This document shows, one piece after another, positions 16,345 to 25,231 of a stretch of DNA of 64,000 nt. The notes under the pieces were generated by a model. That model worked only from the letters and a program-made list of their open reading frames with translations, was not told where the DNA came from and ran no database searches. The stretch's first letter is position 1. Each line of letters starts with the position of its first letter. The DNA lies in assembly GCF_032670585.1 (NCBI RefSeq), contig NZ_JAVQHL010000001.1, positions 1,302,001-1,366,000 of the forward strand, read 5' to 3'. The DNA comes from Ostreiculturibacter nitratireducens. GTDB lineage: Bacteria; Pseudomonadota; Alphaproteobacteria; Rhodobacterales; Rhodobacteraceae. The position numbers were made by a program, and so were the translations under genes.

Positions 16345-17427
16345 CTATCGGTTCGCGATCGCTTCCTCGTCGCAGAGTATCCTCAGGCAGTTCTCCAGGT
16401 CAGCAACGTGCTCACGGGTCTGGGTCGCCGCAGAGCCGTCCGAAGCCTCGCCACCGGCACGGCCTTCACCCGCGAAATGTCTGAAGAATAGCCGCATCAC
16501 GTGATCCACGCCGTCCGGAAGAACCTCACGGCAATCCTCACCGAAATATCTTCCGCGGACATGCGGGGCCGTGATGATTTCGTAGGAGGGGAAATAGACG
16601 GAGCCCGGCACCAATCGGGTCACGCGTTCCGCGGCCAGCCGGAGCACCGACTTCGACCATGCCGATGAGACGTAGACATGTCTGGGCTCCATGGTCGCAT
16701 TCAGCGGGACGGGCGAAACCGTCAGAATGAACCGAATGGTCGGATTGACCGCCCGTATGGCCGCCAGCGCCGCAAGAAGATCAGCCAGCGTTTCTTCAAG
16801 GTCGAAATTGAGGAAACGCACCTCGCCCGGACGATAGCGCCCCCCCGCGACGCCCGGAGCGAGCGGGAACACTGCGCCGTCTCGGACATCTGCCCAGCAC
16901 TCCGTTAGGCCCAGTGTGAAGACGAACACGTCCATGTTTTCGAATGCGGAACGCACTGCGGCGAAATGGCTTTCGCGGTCGGCCAGAAGCTCGGCTTCCG
17001 ACACGAAACCCTCCGGCTGGATTTGCGGCCGGAATGGGTCAATCACGCGCTCGGTCCGGTCCTTCGGCCAGAACGCGGCAAGTGGCCGGAACCGGCCGTA
17101 GGCTCGATCGACAAGCTGGCGGAGCTGGCGTGTCGTATAGATGTTGCCGTAGCGGGCGGAGAACATGCCGTAATTGAACCGTTCGGCCAAATCGGGATCG
17201 ACGAACGCAGGCGCCGGCTCGGTGATGAGATGGTTGAAGCCCGAATTCGAAAGGCGTCGCGCCACGTGCTGGGCAAAGCAGCTGCCGGCAGTCACGACTT
17301 TGTCCTCCGGCGTTATGTGGAACGGCACGTCTGACACCGGATCGAACGCTGCGGGGTCCGCGATCCCCGGCTCGTGCTTCCAGAATTGGCGGTCTGGCAG
17401 GCCGACGTAGGGGTGTCGCGGGTTCAT
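16345..17427 (-). CDS. GSCFA domain protein of a polysaccharide locus
   Basis: A 360-residue protein with the eponymous motif VVTAGSCFAQHVARRL near residue 50. Later it has VFTLGLTECWADVRDGAVFPLAPGV and ILTVSPVPLNAT, as expected for the SGNH-like GSCFA family. Family members are frequent in capsule and exopolysaccharide loci and are thought to act as esterases or acyl-modifying enzymes on the glycan, but the reaction is not established. The start at 17427 overlaps the stop of the upstream gene by four bases (ATGA), so the two products are translationally coupled. In-frame codons further upstream lie within that gene and were not used. Confidence 0.85.
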   Translation of the reverse strand: MNPRHPYVGLPDRQFWKHEPGIADPAAFDPVSDVPFHITPEDKVVTAGSCFAQHVARRLSNSGFNHLITEPAPAFVDPDLAERFNYGMFSARYGNIYTTRQLRQLVDRAYGRFRPLAAFWPKDRTERVIDPFRPQIQPEGFVSEAELLADRESHFAAVRSAFENMDVFVFTLGLTECWADVRDGAVFPLAPGVAGGRYRPGEVRFLNFDLEETLADLLAALAAIRAVNPTIRFILTVSPVPLNATMEPRHVYVSSAWSKSVLRLAAERVTRLVPGSVYFPSYEIITAPHVRGRYFGEDCREVLPDGVDHVMRLFFRHFAGEGRAGGEASDGSAATQTREHVADLENCLRILCDEEAIANR

Positions 17428-18134
17428 GCGGCAAGCGCCTCCCGCGCGCGAATCTGATCTACCACCAGGCGGCCATAGGCGGCATTGCCATGTGTTGGAT
17501 CGTTGGCCCAGTAATCCCGCCCAAGGAAGCCGCCCGCATCGCAAGCCTGCATCGGCGGGTCGAGAAAGACCGCTCCATTTCGCGCGGCGCGTGCCGCGTA
17601 GATGTCCCGTTGAAGCCTGTGCAGAGCCAGACGCAAATCATGCGGCGCGAACCCCATGTGCAGGCGCGACCTGAACACGCCGGGATGTCGAGCCAGGTGC
17701 GTTTCATCGGCGATGGGGGGCGGTGCGCAGAGGTAGAAGAACCGTGCTTCGCAGAAATGCTCGTGGATTGCTTCGGCATGGCTCAACAGCCGATCGATCC
17801 TCCGTTCGAAGTGCAACCGCATCAGGTCATGCGGGACGAACAAGCGTTTCGGGGGAGCAGGAACCGAGCCCAAGGTGGGGTCGCCCATCCGGATCGGCTG
17901 CGGCAGTTCCAGGAGGCCGAAAATGTTGTGAAAATTTCCCCCGAGGGACAGACAGACGACCTTTGGACAGGACCCGGTGATTGCCGAGAGATCGAGCCGA
18001 TTCGCCTTCACGTCGAAAATGCCCGGCTCGCGATTGAGGGCAAGGACGCGGATCTGCCTGCGATCCGCGTCGTCGAGCGCACGGTCGATGGCCTCGACAT
18101 GGCTCATTCCGACCACGAGAATGCTTTCAGACAT
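17424..18134 (-). CDS. Unknown protein coupled to GSCFA gene, possibly SGNH-like
   Basis: A 236-residue soluble protein I do not recognise with confidence. It starts with a beta-strand and turn ILVVGMSHVEAIDRAL, has VVCLSLGGNFHNIFGLL in the middle, and ends with YWANDPTHGNAAYGRLVVDQI. The GMSH near the start and the DPTHGN near the end sit where SGNH hydrolases keep their serine and Asp/His block. That family is therefore possible but not shown. AAGGAG nine bases before the ATG supports the start at 18134. It forms a two-gene unit with the GSCFA gene and probably works on the same glycan. Confidence 0.6.
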   Translation of the reverse strand: MSESILVVGMSHVEAIDRALDDADRRQIRVLALNREPGIFDVKANRLDLSAITGSCPKVVCLSLGGNFHNIFGLLELPQPIRMGDPTLGSVPAPPKRLFVPHDLMRLHFERRIDRLLSHAEAIHEHFCEARFFYLCAPPPIADETHLARHPGVFRSRLHMGFAPHDLRLALHRLQRDIYAARAARNGAVFLDPPMQACDAGGFLGRDYWANDPTHGNAAYGRLVVDQIRAREALAA

Positions 18135-18174
18135 AACTGTGTTCTCCTTGAGCGCCACAACTGCCCAAATCGTC

Positions 18175-20736
18175 TCACGCGGCTGGTAAACGGACGGTTT
18201 CAGGACTTGCCGTTCCTATAGCCAGTGGCATCGAAGCGGCCGGTTTCAGAAGGCCATCCTGGCGCCATGCATCGATCAGGACCTCGGCGTGCGGCGCGTC
18301 AGGGTCAAACCGAACCGGGCGTCCGTTCGGCGTTTCGCGCACGGCCTCCCCCTGGCCTCCAAGATCGAATGCATAGGTGGGAAGCCCGGTCGCGATCGCC
18401 TCGCGCGCCGTGAAAGAGAACGTCTCGGGCCAGATCGACGGAATGAGCCAGAGACCCACTTCGTAACGGGCCGCGAGGAGCGGAAGATCTTCCGGGCGGT
18501 AGCTTCCATGCACATGGACGCCGGCGGGAAGGCGATAGGCCGGATCGGCGTTCCCGATGACGACGATTGCGAGATCCCCGGAGAGAGCCGCGGGACTTCG
18601 CGCGAGTTCCCCTACAACAGCTATTCCCTTCTGCCAGCCGATGTTGCCGAGAACGCCCACGTTGAGACGCCCTCCCTCGGGCACGCGCGCGCGCGCCGGC
18701 ACGTGCAAGGGCGCGTGGGGCCGGACGACGATGCGGGCAGCGACCTCCGGATAGGCCTCCGCCACGATTTCCCGCCCGCTTTCGGCGAACACAGTCACAG
18801 ATTCCGCGGCATCGAGCAGCCGCCCCCACGCGGCGCGCCATCGGCGAAGCGTCACTCGTCCGCCATCGGGCCGCCGGGACAGATGCGCCGGGTCTTCGTC
18901 ATCGGCGGCGGGCACGCCGCGATAGCGCCCGGCTGCGCCCAGCAGGCAATAGGACGGACTGAGCGGGAAGAAATCGTGGATCAGTATTTCGACCCTGTCG
19001 CGCTCGTCCCTTCGCAACGAGAGTATCTGATCCGGCAGAGCGATGGGATCGGGATGGCCGACACCGTTCGAATAGATGATCCGCCGCCGCAGCGCTGGAG
19101 CGAGGAGGTGGTCGACGTCGCGCCAGTTATCCGTGTCGATCCGCGACGCACCCACCGGCATGTGCAGTTCCACCCGGCAGAGCGCCGGACCTCCGAACCT
19201 CAGCACCACCGCGGCGAGGCCCTCTTCGGTCACGTGCCGCAACCGCCGGGCCAGATCCATCTCCGCCCCGCCACCAAGGCTGTGCGCGACATAGATATCA
19301 AGCGCCTTTCCGCTCGCCTCCTGTCGTGCGGCCGCAAGTGCAATGCCCAATGCCAGACGCGCGTCCCCGAGAGGGTCCGTGCGGATGAAGCCCTGCACCT
19401 CCGCGTCATAGCCCGGGTAACGGCGCGCGACGATCGCGTTATGCTCGGCAATCAGCCGCGCCTTTTCCGTATTCCCGAAACTCTGCCCGCCGCGGTGTTC
19501 GACGAAAAGCGCCGGCTGACACAGGTGCCGCCCCCCTGCGAGGCGGGTTCGTTGGCACCAGTCGACCTCTTCGCCGTAACCGCGCCCGAAAGCTGGGTCG
19601 AAGGCCGGAAACCGCCGCAGGAAGTCGATGTTCATCGCCATGCAAAAGCCGACGCCGGTGGGTGCATCCACCGGACCGGCGTGGACATTGATCCGGCGCG
19701 CGGCGGCGTCAATGGCCTGCGCCTCTCCCGGAGCCAGCGGTCGCGGCCTGCACGCGACCGGAACCGAAAATATCTCGGCATCGTTGGACATCGGCGTGAC
19801 GCTGGCAACACGTCTGTCGTCGAGGATCGGCGCAAGGAGGCGCGCGACCCAGCCGCGTGGCACCATCGCGTCGGAGTTGACGAGGACAACATGGTCATCA
19901 TGAGCCAGCGCCTCTGCGAGGCCCCGGTTCGCCGAGCCCACGAAACCCAGGTTTTTCGGGTTCTCGATCAGCGTCACCGCGCCGGCGGGGGCATTGTCGC
20001 GAAATCCCCTCAGAAAGGGGCGCATCCGGGCGTCAGTCGATGCATCCTCGACAAGGATCAGGCGCCAGGGAAGATCCGTATTGGCCAGGATACGCGACAG
20101 GGCTTCCCGCGTCAGGTCGAAGGCGTTGTAGACGGGCATGACCAGCGTCACCTTTGACGACCTCCGACTCGGCGTCTTGCCCGTCACAAAAAGGCCCGTC
20201 CGGATCTTGGGACACCCCGCCGGCGCGGCGCCCTCCAGACCCAGCCTGCGCTTGACCGCTGCCCGATCGGAAGGATGGCGCCAGAGCGCCCATCGCAGGA
20301 CTGCGGGCGCACTTCGCAGAAGGCCCACCATGAAGACCACGCGCGTCCGGATTTCCGCGATCAGAACCCGGCGGCGTGGAAACGCGGGCACTTTTCGTCC
20401 GACCGCCCCTCGTCGGGTTTCGACCGAGATCCGCAAGGCGCTGCGGTTCGCGGGCAAATCCACTTCGAACCCGACAGGCCCGTTCCCCGCGCCGCGATCG
20501 ACCACGTCCTGCCTCCATATCCATGGAGCGACTTCCCGGCGCGCGGTTTCATCCTCGACGACCACCCTTTCGCAATCGGCCCAGCCCGAAAGATGCAGCC
20601 GGTCGCCGCGCAGTTGACAGGATTCGACACGACCGATCAGGGCTCCATCCGCCCCGGCAATGTCGAAACCGTCCCGGGCGCAGCGGAAATGAATGCAGGC
20701 GAAACGGCGGTAGAGGCGGCGGATTCGGGTCATCAT
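18175..20736 (-). CDS. Bifunctional glycosyltransferase (GT2 plus GT4)
   Basis: An 853-residue protein with two transferase domains. After about 190 N-terminal residues, a GT2 domain starts at KVTLVMPVYNAFDLTREAL. It has ILVEDASTDA, a DxD-like VLVNSDAMV and the downstream GYGEEVDWCQRTRLAG block. From about residue 480 a GT4-type domain follows: DIYVAHSLGGGAEMDLARRL, LNVGVLGNIGWQKGIAVV, VHGSYRPEDLPLLAARYEVGLWLIPSIWPETFSFTAREAIATG. The E-x7-E-like PETFSFTAREAIA element is typical of GT4 enzymes. It would add two different linkages or alternate sugars during polymer assembly. It ends 40 bases before the start of the SGNH-like gene. Confidence 0.87.
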   Translation of the reverse strand: MMTRIRRLYRRFACIHFRCARDGFDIAGADGALIGRVESCQLRGDRLHLSGWADCERVVVEDETARREVAPWIWRQDVVDRGAGNGPVGFEVDLPANRSALRISVETRRGAVGRKVPAFPRRRVLIAEIRTRVVFMVGLLRSAPAVLRWALWRHPSDRAAVKRRLGLEGAAPAGCPKIRTGLFVTGKTPSRRSSKVTLVMPVYNAFDLTREALSRILANTDLPWRLILVEDASTDARMRPFLRGFRDNAPAGAVTLIENPKNLGFVGSANRGLAEALAHDDHVVLVNSDAMVPRGWVARLLAPILDDRRVASVTPMSNDAEIFSVPVACRPRPLAPGEAQAIDAAARRINVHAGPVDAPTGVGFCMAMNIDFLRRFPAFDPAFGRGYGEEVDWCQRTRLAGGRHLCQPALFVEHRGGQSFGNTEKARLIAEHNAIVARRYPGYDAEVQGFIRTDPLGDARLALGIALAAARQEASGKALDIYVAHSLGGGAEMDLARRLRHVTEEGLAAVVLRFGGPALCRVELHMPVGASRIDTDNWRDVDHLLAPALRRRIIYSNGVGHPDPIALPDQILSLRRDERDRVEILIHDFFPLSPSYCLLGAAGRYRGVPAADDEDPAHLSRRPDGGRVTLRRWRAAWGRLLDAAESVTVFAESGREIVAEAYPEVAARIVVRPHAPLHVPARARVPEGGRLNVGVLGNIGWQKGIAVVGELARSPAALSGDLAIVVIGNADPAYRLPAGVHVHGSYRPEDLPLLAARYEVGLWLIPSIWPETFSFTAREAIATGLPTYAFDLGGQGEAVRETPNGRPVRFDPDAPHAEVLIDAWRQDGLLKPAASMPLAIGTASPETVRLPAA

Positions 20737-20756
20737 GCCAGCGAGCTAACGCGATG

Positions 20757-20764
20757 ATGGTTAA
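20757..20764 (-). promoter_or_regulatory. TTAACCAT box upstream of the GT2-GT4 gene
   Basis: On the minus strand TTAACCAT is followed by CATCGCGTTAG and then, about 20 bases on, the start codon of the bifunctional glycosyltransferase. The octamer is identical to the one at 25591, which also precedes a polysaccharide gene. With so little room before the start, the transcript would have a very short leader if the box is part of a promoter. Confidence 0.35.
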
Positions 20765-20787
20765 GCCCCGATTATCGCGGCCCGGCT

Positions 20788-23700
20788 TCAGAGGAAGGAA
20801 ATGTCATCCAGAAGGAGCCCGGGCTCCCAGATCCCGAGGAGGAGCATCCTGTTTCCGCCGCCGAAATCGAGGAGGGTCCCCGAAGGCGTCACCGTCGCGA
20901 AATCCAGGATATCGGCCGGGTCCGCCAGCGCGATCCCCAGCGCTGCCCGGTCCAGAAACACGGTGTCCTCGTCGTCGGCGAAGTCCGTGATCGTGTCCGT
21001 TCCGCCGTTGAAGATGAAGCTATCCGCACCCGAGCCACCGGTCAGCGTGTCATTGCCCGCGCCCCCGTCGAGGCTGTCGTTGCCGGCTCCTCCGTCGAGA
21101 GTGTCATTGCCACCGCGCCCGGCGATCCGGTCGGCCCCGCCGCCGCCAAGGATCGTATTCTGCGCCGCGTCGCCGCGCAGGACGTCGTCGAAGGCCGAAC
21201 CGATGAAACCCTCGACGAACACGAACCGGTCGCCCGCGGCTTCGCCCGTGGAAAATACAAGGATCGCCAGGTCGAGCGTGAAGCCCTGCGCGGCGAGGCT
21301 GTAGTCCGCCCAGTCGAAGCCATCGCCCCCGTTCATGTAGTCCATGCCGGGCCCGCCGTTCATAACGTCGTCGCCGTCTCCTCCATAAAGGAAGTCATTG
21401 CCTCCGCGACCGACGAGAATGTCGTTCCCGCCATTCCCCGACAGGACATTCGTGCCCGAATTCCCACGCAGGATATCGCCATAGGCGCCGCCGAAGATGT
21501 CTTCGATCAGGTAATAGGTGTCTCCCGCCGCTTCGCCGGTGTTTAGATGTGTGAGCATGAGGTCGACGGTGATGGATTGCGGCGCGAGCGCATGGTCCAC
21601 CCGGTCCTTGCCCGCCCCGCCGTCAAGGTGGTCGGCCCCGGCCCCACCCATCAGGATGTCGTCCCCATCGCCGCCATAAAGCCTGTCATCGCCCTCGCGC
21701 CCCGCGATTCGATCCGCGCCCGCGCCACCTTCCAGCCGGTTGGCCCCGGAATCGCCCCGCAGCGTGTCGTCGAACGCCGAGCCCTCCAGGTTCTCGACCG
21801 AAACGTAGCTGTCGCCGGCAGCATCGCCCGTGTTCGACCGGGACACAGCCAGGTCCGCGGTCACCGCCGCGGCCGCCCCGGCGTAGGAAGCCGTGTCGGA
21901 ACCCGCTCCGCCGTCGAGGCTGTCCGCGCCTTGTCCGCCTTCCAGCCGATCGTCCCCGACCCCGCCTTCGAGCGTGTCGTTGCCTGCCCCTCCGTACAGG
22001 CGGTTCGCCGCGGCGTCCCCCCGCAGCGTGTCCGAGAAAGCGCTCCCGATGAGGTCCTCGATCTCCACGAAGACGTCCCCGGCGGCTTCGCCCGTGTTTT
22101 TTCCCCGGTCGGCCAGATCCACGACAAGACCGGTCGCGGCTTGCGTGTAACTCGCCGCATCCCGACCGGCGCCGCCTTCCAGCCGGTCGCTGCCCTGACC
22201 GCCCTCCAGAACATCGTCGCCGTCCTCTCCCTGCAGCCAATCGTCTCCGCCCCGACCCGAGAGCATGTCGGCCCCGCCTCCGCCGCGGAGCTGGTTCGCG
22301 CCCGCGTCGCCGTAAAGCCTGTCGGCAAACGCCGTCCCGCGCAGGGCCTCGATCCCGCTGTAGCGATGCCCCGCCGCCAGACCCGAATTCGCGTGGAGCC
22401 CTGCCAGATCGGCCGTCACCCCCTGTGCGGCGGCGGAGTAGTCGACGAGGTCGATGCCGCCGAGGCCGTCATAGCTGTCGGCACCGCCGCTCGCCACGAA
22501 CGTGTCGTCCGAGGCGCTGCCGACGAAAGCCTCGGAGGCGGAGGTCCCCTCGAGATAGCGCCCGGCGGCCGCGCCCCCTTGCGTCATCCGCGACAGGTTC
22601 AGAATGCTCCGTCCAAGGAAATCCTGCGCGGTCAGGGGCTCGAGCGTGTTCGAGACGATCTCGATAACCTCGTCGCCGTAGGTGATCGTCACACCGTTGG
22701 CGGTCGTGACGAAGCCCAGCTGGGAAAGGTTTCGCAGCATCGCGAAGGCGGAAAGATCAAGCGTGTCGCGGGTAATGTCGAAATCGGTGATCCGATCGGT
22801 CTGACCATCTGCCGCAAGCACGAAGACGTCGTTGCCCGCGCCACCCGTCATCACGTCCGCACCGGCGCCGTCCATCAGGATGTCGTCGCCAGCGCCACCG
22901 CTGAGCGTATCGTTGCCGCCGCCGCCGAAGACGATGTCGTCGAGAGAAGCGCCGGACAGGGTTTCCGCGGCGGCGGTCCCGCTCAGGGTCAGCCCCTCCG
23001 ATGCCAGAGAGATACGGAACTGGGTGATCCCTGCTTCGGACCCGCTTGCCGCGAAGACCTGGAGTTCCCCGCCGACAACCGTTGCCGCGATCGCGGTGAC
23101 CTTGGCCAACGCGGTCTGGGCGCCGTCCGAAACCGTGGCGACTTGAAAGAGGCGGCCACCCGGAAGAAGGCGAAAGACGCTGATGCCGTCATCGCCGCCG
23201 CCGGCGATGACGTAAGCGCGTCCGGCATGTTCCACGACCTCGATCGCGGTGACGTTAAGGAAGCGCGTGGCCTGGTCGTCGATGACGTGATCTACGGCCC
23301 GAAGCGATCCATCGGCGGCCAGTGCGAAGACGGAAAGCGAAGACGAGTCACGGGCCGCGAGGATGGCATAGGTCTGCCCGGCGACGGTCACCGTCTCGAG
23401 CGCGCTCGGCGTGGTGATCCCGATCCCGTCGGCGGAGCCCCTAGTATCGACCAGAACGGGCGTCCCGTCCGCGCCGATGCGGTAGCTCGATAGTCCGTTG
23501 GTTCCCGGACTTGCGACAAAGAGAAAGGTCTGGCCGTCGAAGACATGCATCTCTGCGACGGCTCCGGCTGCGAAGTCGCCAGGCTGCGGTGTCGGCGCCG
23601 ACCTGGCTGCGACGCTGCCGCCCGAACCGATCGTGTAGACCGTGAGAGCCGGGGCATCCTTCTGCGTCGCGTATACATGGATCTTGTCACCGATGGTCGC

Positions 23701-24162
23701 CGTTCCGATGATCGCCATTCCCGGGGGCAGATCGAACGTCGAAAGCTGCGTCCCGGCGGCGAGGTCGACGCCCGCTCCGGTGATTTCGAAAAGGCCCGCC
23801 CCCGGTCCGATGTCTCCAAGCGTCACGACGGCCGATGCTCCCGGCAGGTCGAACTCGGCGATCCGCGCCCCGCCGGGGGGCGCCGCGGCCACCGGCAGGG
23901 TCATCCTGTCGATGAAAGCGATCTGTGCCCCCGCGGCAAGCCGGTAGGCAGAGATGACGCCGCCGTCGAAGGTGGCCGAAACAAGTACCGGCCCCTGCCC
24001 CGTCTGAACGATCTCCAGATCGGACAGGCCCGAAACGTAATATGACTGGTCGCCCGCATAGGTGGCGACGGTATTGACCCGCAGCAAACCCCAACCCCCG
24101 GACAGCACACCCCTGTGCCAGACCGAGACTCGGCGCCGATGCTGAACATGACCTTTCGCCAT
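20788..24162 (-). CDS. RTX calcium-binding protein with N-terminal beta-propeller-like domain
   Basis: A 1124-residue predicted type I secreted protein. Residues about 30-390 form repeated beta-strand blocks (SLSVFALAADGSLRAVDHV, GISVFRLLPGGRLFQVATV), like a lactonase-type propeller. From about 395 there are many GGxGxDxLx nonapeptides that bind calcium. Five modules of 88-97 residues are seen (DYSxAAQGxTxDL, NTGEAAGD, IExLxGSAFDDTLRGD). The C-terminus (SFIFNGGTDTITDFADDEDTVFLD) matches RTX C-terminal secretion regions. No signal peptide and no type I exporter genes are in the window. It is probably a surface or matrix protein tied to the polymer. The start is uncertain: the ATG at 24162 lies in a palindrome, and a GTG at 24108 is possible. 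Confidence 0.8.
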   Translation of the reverse strand: MAKGHVQHRRRVSVWHRGVLSGGWGLLRVNTVATYAGDQSYYVSGLSDLEIVQTGQGPVLVSATFDGGVISAYRLAAGAQIAFIDRMTLPVAAAPPGGARIAEFDLPGASAVVTLGDIGPGAGLFEITGAGVDLAAGTQLSTFDLPPGMAIIGTATIGDKIHVYATQKDAPALTVYTIGSGGSVAARSAPTPQPGDFAAGAVAEMHVFDGQTFLFVASPGTNGLSSYRIGADGTPVLVDTRGSADGIGITTPSALETVTVAGQTYAILAARDSSSLSVFALAADGSLRAVDHVIDDQATRFLNVTAIEVVEHAGRAYVIAGGGDDGISVFRLLPGGRLFQVATVSDGAQTALAKVTAIAATVVGGELQVFAASGSEAGITQFRISLASEGLTLSGTAAAETLSGASLDDIVFGGGGNDTLSGGAGDDILMDGAGADVMTGGAGNDVFVLAADGQTDRITDFDITRDTLDLSAFAMLRNLSQLGFVTTANGVTITYGDEVIEIVSNTLEPLTAQDFLGRSILNLSRMTQGGAAAGRYLEGTSASEAFVGSASDDTFVASGGADSYDGLGGIDLVDYSAAAQGVTADLAGLHANSGLAAGHRYSGIEALRGTAFADRLYGDAGANQLRGGGGADMLSGRGGDDWLQGEDGDDVLEGGQGSDRLEGGAGRDAASYTQAATGLVVDLADRGKNTGEAAGDVFVEIEDLIGSAFSDTLRGDAAANRLYGGAGNDTLEGGVGDDRLEGGQGADSLDGGAGSDTASYAGAAAAVTADLAVSRSNTGDAAGDSYVSVENLEGSAFDDTLRGDSGANRLEGGAGADRIAGREGDDRLYGGDGDDILMGGAGADHLDGGAGKDRVDHALAPQSITVDLMLTHLNTGEAAGDTYYLIEDIFGGAYGDILRGNSGTNVLSGNGGNDILVGRGGNDFLYGGDGDDVMNGGPGMDYMNGGDGFDWADYSLAAQGFTLDLAILVFSTGEAAGDRFVFVEGFIGSAFDDVLRGDAAQNTILGGGGADRIAGRGGNDTLDGGAGNDSLDGGAGNDTLTGGSGADSFIFNGGTDTITDFADDEDTVFLDRAALGIALADPADILDFATVTPSGTLLDFGGGNRMLLLGIWEPGLLLDDISFL
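21027..22452 (-). repeat. Five ~95-residue RTX modules in tandem
   Basis: The modules begin near residues 571, 667, 755, 852 and 949 of the RTX protein (spacing 96, 88, 97 and 97). Each contains a DYS/ASY-AAxxxTxDL strand, an NTGEAAGD turn, an IExLxGSAFDD strand and a run of GGxGxD calcium loops. NTGEAAGD is identical in three of the modules. Confidence 0.85.
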
Positions 24163-24172
24163 TGTGGCGAAA
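24154..24172. promoter_or_regulatory. Palindrome over the putative RTX start codon
   Basis: TTTCGCC (24154-24160) and GGCGAAA (24166-24172) form a perfect 7-bp inverted repeat with a 5-base loop that contains part of the annotated ATG. As RNA it would hide that start; as DNA it could be an operator. Either reading raises doubt about the ATG at 24162. The remaining spacer up to 24340 shows no clear promoter. Confidence 0.4.
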
Positions 24173-24340
24173 AAGGATCATTTCCGGAAAATGCTCTTCG
24201 CTCGGCAGCTTCGCTTCAGCTCTTCCCTTGGAAAGCGGTCGTTCCCCAAGAGCGGGCTGGAGTACGGCAATCTCTGGTTCCAGGACTTGCCGACAAGGTC
24301 GAGCACGTGGCGCGACTAGAGCGCGAAGGTGACGCCCGGA

Positions 24341-25231
24341 TCAGGCCTGCTCCAGGAGACGGTCGAGATAGCCCCCATAGGCATTCTTTCCGAACATGGC
24401 CGCGCGATGGGCAAGCTGCTGGCTGTCGATCCAGTGGTTCGAGAAGGCGATCTCGTCCGGGCTGCCGGATTGCAGACCCTGCCTCTCCTCGAGTGTCCTC
24501 ACGAAGTTTCCGGCGTCCAGCAGGCTGGCATGGGTCCCGGTGTCGAGCCAGGCGTAACCGCGGCCCATCTTCTCGACAGTGAGAAGCCCATCCTGCAGGT
24601 AGCTTTCGAGTAGCGTCGTGATCTCGAGTTCACCGCGTGACGAAGGCCGCACGTCACGCGCGCGGGAAGGCGCGGACCCGTCGAGGAAATAGAGCCCGGT
24701 GACCGCGAAGTCGGACGGAGGTTGCGCGGGCTTCTCGACGATACCGGCCGCCTTGCCGGCGTGGTCGAAAGCCACGACCCCGTAGCGTTCGGGATCGGCC
24801 ACCCGGTAGCCGAAGACCGTGGCACCGGTTCTTCGGGCGTCGGCGACGGAGAGAAGCTCGAGAAATCCGTGCCCGAAGAAGATGTTGTCGCCAAGGACCA
24901 TCGCCGAACCCGCGCCTTCGAGGAAGTCCTCGGCAAGCACATAGGCCTGCGCGAGTCCCTCCGGCTTCGGCTGGACGATGTAGGTGAACCGGACGCCCCA
25001 CTGGCTTCCGTCCCCCAGCAGCCTCTGGAACGCTCCCCGGTCTTCCGCAGTCGTGATCACCGCGATCTCGCGAATCCGGGCCAGCATGAGAACCGACAGC
25101 GGATAGTAGACCATCGGCTTGTCATACACCGGAAGGAGCTGCTTCGAAACGCCGAGCGTGATCGGGTAGAGGCGGGAGCCGGTTCCCCCGGCAAGAATGA
25201 TGCCCTTGCGCTCGGATGCGGCCTGGATCAT
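24341..25231 (-). CDS. rmlA: Glucose-1-phosphate thymidylyltransferase
   Basis: A 296-residue nucleotidyltransferase that makes dTDP-glucose from glucose-1-phosphate and dTTP, the first step to dTDP-L-rhamnose and related deoxysugars. It has the signature KGIILAGGTGSRLYPITLGVSKQ with the catalytic Arg/Lys, YDKPMVYYPLSVLMLA, the metal-binding VLGDNIFFGHG, and EKPAQPPSDFAVTGLYF. The length is typical for RmlA. The rest of the rml set (rmlB, C, D) is not recognisable here unless the epimerase at 25700 contributes, so it may be elsewhere in the genome. Its product would feed the RgpF/WsaF-type transferase. Confidence 0.93.
   Translation of the reverse strand: MIQAASERKGIILAGGTGSRLYPITLGVSKQLLPVYDKPMVYYPLSVLMLARIREIAVITTAEDRGAFQRLLGDGSQWGVRFTYIVQPKPEGLAQAYVLAEDFLEGAGSAMVLGDNIFFGHGFLELLSVADARRTGATVFGYRVADPERYGVVAFDHAGKAAGIVEKPAQPPSDFAVTGLYFLDGSAPSRARDVRPSSRGELEITTLLESYLQDGLLTVEKMGRGYAWLDTGTHASLLDAGNFVRTLEERQGLQSGSPDEIAFSNHWIDSQQLAHRAAMFGKNAYGGYLDRLLEQA

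Noticed and set aside
18289..20157. A 622-codon plus-strand open frame over the GT2-GT4 gene
   Set aside because: Shadow of a gene with two clear transferase domains on the minus strand; no ribosome site or domain.
21547..23493. A 648-codon plus-strand open frame antisense to the RTX repeats
   Set aside because: The repeat structure of the RTX gene keeps stops out of the opposite strand; the translation is a mirror of the calcium repeats.
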